Shown: one piece after another, positions 63,233 through 64,000 of the stretch
Layout of the letters: each line of letters starts with the position of its first letter
Numbering within the stretch: the first letter of the stretch is position 1
From: Chitinophagaceae bacterium
Lineage (GTDB): Bacteria > Bacteroidota > Bacteroidia > Chitinophagales > Chitinophagaceae
Assembly (NCBI GenBank): GCA_020403425.1
Contig: JADBXR010000026.1
Coordinates: forward strand, 1 to 64,000
Reading direction: 5' to 3'
Length of the DNA stretch: 64,000 bases
The notes under the pieces: generated by a model
Told to the model about the DNA's origin: nothing
Databases searched by the model: none
What the model saw: only the letters and a program-made list of their open reading frames with translations
Position numbers and translations under genes: made by a program

Positions 63233-64000
63233 ATGGCAGAGTACAAAGGCACTACCATTCTTGTAGTAGAAGACGATCTGGACCTTCGCCAGACACTTGC
63301 TGAGAGTCTTTCCAGTTACCACAATGTAATTGAGGCAGAAAGTGGTATTGTGGCGCTGGATATCCTGAAAACGCAGAAACCGGATCTGGTATTACTAGAT
63401 GTGATGCTTCCGTTCCCGCTGGATGGGTTTTCCGTACTTCGTGTGTTGAAGAACGACCCAGTGCTTTCTTTGATACCGGTCATCTTGATGTCGGGCATCA
63501 AAACTGAGCAGACCATCCTGGAGGGGTTGAAGATGGGTGCGAACGATTATATTGTAAAACCTTTCAGGGCGGCCGAATTGCAGCTGAAATGTAATAACCT
63601 GATCGCCATGCGCCAGAAAATCCTGCAAAAGGTGGAAAGGGAGATGTTCATCAAAACACCGGAAGTGTATCAGTTCGATATAGAGTCGGAGTTCAAGAAA
63701 AAATTCGAGAACATTACCAAAGCTATGGTAGAGGGGTCAGATTTTACAGTGCCCAATATTGCTAATAAGATGTCAATGAGTATCTCCACGCTGGAACGCT
63801 GGACGAAAAAGATATACAATATGACGCCCAAGCAGTATATCCAGAATACCAAACTTACCAAGGCAGAGATATTTCTGCGTCAGCGCCTCACTTCTGTGAA
63901 CGAGATCGCATATACGCTGGGATTCAGTTCTGTGTCCTATTTCTGCCTTTCGTTCAAGAAAAAATATGGTAAAAGCCCGAAAGCTTACATGCGTTTCCCA
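63233..64000 (+). CDS. Response regulator with AraC-type output, partial at right edge
   Basis: 256 residues are visible, open at the window end. Receiver: VEDD at 12-15, Asp56 in LVLLDVMLPFPLDG (one residue longer than usual between Pro and DG), Lys in YIVKPFR near 107. A linker of ~40 residues precedes the AraC helix-turn-helix pair (ANKMSMSISTLERWTKKIYNMTPKQYIQNTKLTKAEIFLRQRLTSVNEIAYTLGFSSVSYFCLSFKKKYGKSPKAYMRFP). This output also occurs in hybrid two-component regulators of Bacteroidetes. Only a few residues are likely missing. Confidence 0.92.
   Translation, partial: MAEYKGTTILVVEDDLDLRQTLAESLSSYHNVIEAESGIVALDILKTQKPDLVLLDVMLPFPLDGFSVLRVLKNDPVLSLIPVILMSGIKTEQTILEGLKMGANDYIVKPFRAAELQLKCNNLIAMRQKILQKVEREMFIKTPEVYQFDIESEFKKKFENITKAMVEGSDFTVPNIANKMSMSISTLERWTKKIYNMTPKQYIQNTKLTKAEIFLRQRLTSVNEIAYTLGFSSVSYFCLSFKKKYGKSPKAYMRFP

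Overview
The window comes from a Bacteroidetes bacterium, most likely of the family Chitinophagaceae. Direct evidence is the repeated Bacteroidetes-type promoter (TTTG, about 20 nt, TAnnTTTG) ahead of tRNA, ribosomal, rpoB and other genes, and the near absence of Shine-Dalgarno sites, with one strong exception at rpsU. Families common in this phylum also occur: DUF4920, DUF1573, DUF2911, GH127, a MoaC-MoaB fusion and an M13 lipoprotein peptidase. The family-level placement is inference.

Layout. 1-6.8 kb: a cut-off transposase-like ORF, a Tyr-rich secreted protein, tRNA-Gln, an SGNH hydrolase, tyrS, an RDD membrane protein, an HscA-like Hsp70 and ribE. 6.8-26.3 kb: the information-processing core, namely rpsU, a Xer recombinase, raiA, tRNA-Thr/Tyr/Gly/Thr, tuf, tRNA-Trp, secE, nusG, rplK, rplA, rplJ, rplL, rpoB and rpoC. 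The gene order matches the E. coli thrU-tyrU-glyT-thrT-tufB to rpoC block, but a DUF4920 gene and an M13 peptidase with their own signals are inserted. Candidate L1 and L10 autoregulatory leaders sit upstream of rplK and rplJ. 26.4-31.4 kb: OmpH-like protein, APC permease, heptose kinase, isoaspartyl peptidase, ispD. 31.4-37.4 kb, minus strand: a possible operon of SDR, acyl-CoA dehydrogenase, Gfo/Idh/MocA oxidoreductase, polyprenyl glycosylphosphotransferase and a FemAB-like acetyltransferase. 37.6-48.2 kb: mixed genes including FkbM methyltransferase, M28 peptidase, WalJ-like MBL protein, an acyl-carrier-like protein lacking the attachment serine, and a GH127 enzyme with a sodium symporter.

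48.4-58.8 kb is one tightly packed twelve-gene plus-strand unit. It holds a periplasmic (Tat-exported) molybdenum hydroxylase with its 2Fe-2S subunit and a cytochrome c in place of a FAD subunit, its maturation factors (XdhC, MocA), and the molybdopterin pathway (MoaA, MoeA, MoaD, MoeB-rhodanese, MoaE, MoaC-MoaB), plus a TSUP permease that may import the oxyanion. 59.2 kb to the end is a five-gene signalling cluster: LuxR-type regulator, stand-alone receiver, PAS kinase, receiver-kinase and a receiver-AraC regulator that runs off the window.

The most unusual feature at large scale is a family of intergenic hairpins. Each is built from short words repeated imperfectly and then inverted (for example GTGAATGG/CCATTCAC or AATTTGAAAA/TTTTCAAATT). 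They sit in at least ten intergenic spaces, often abutting stop or start codons, between tRNAs, and inside the rplJ-rplL space. I know of no name for them.
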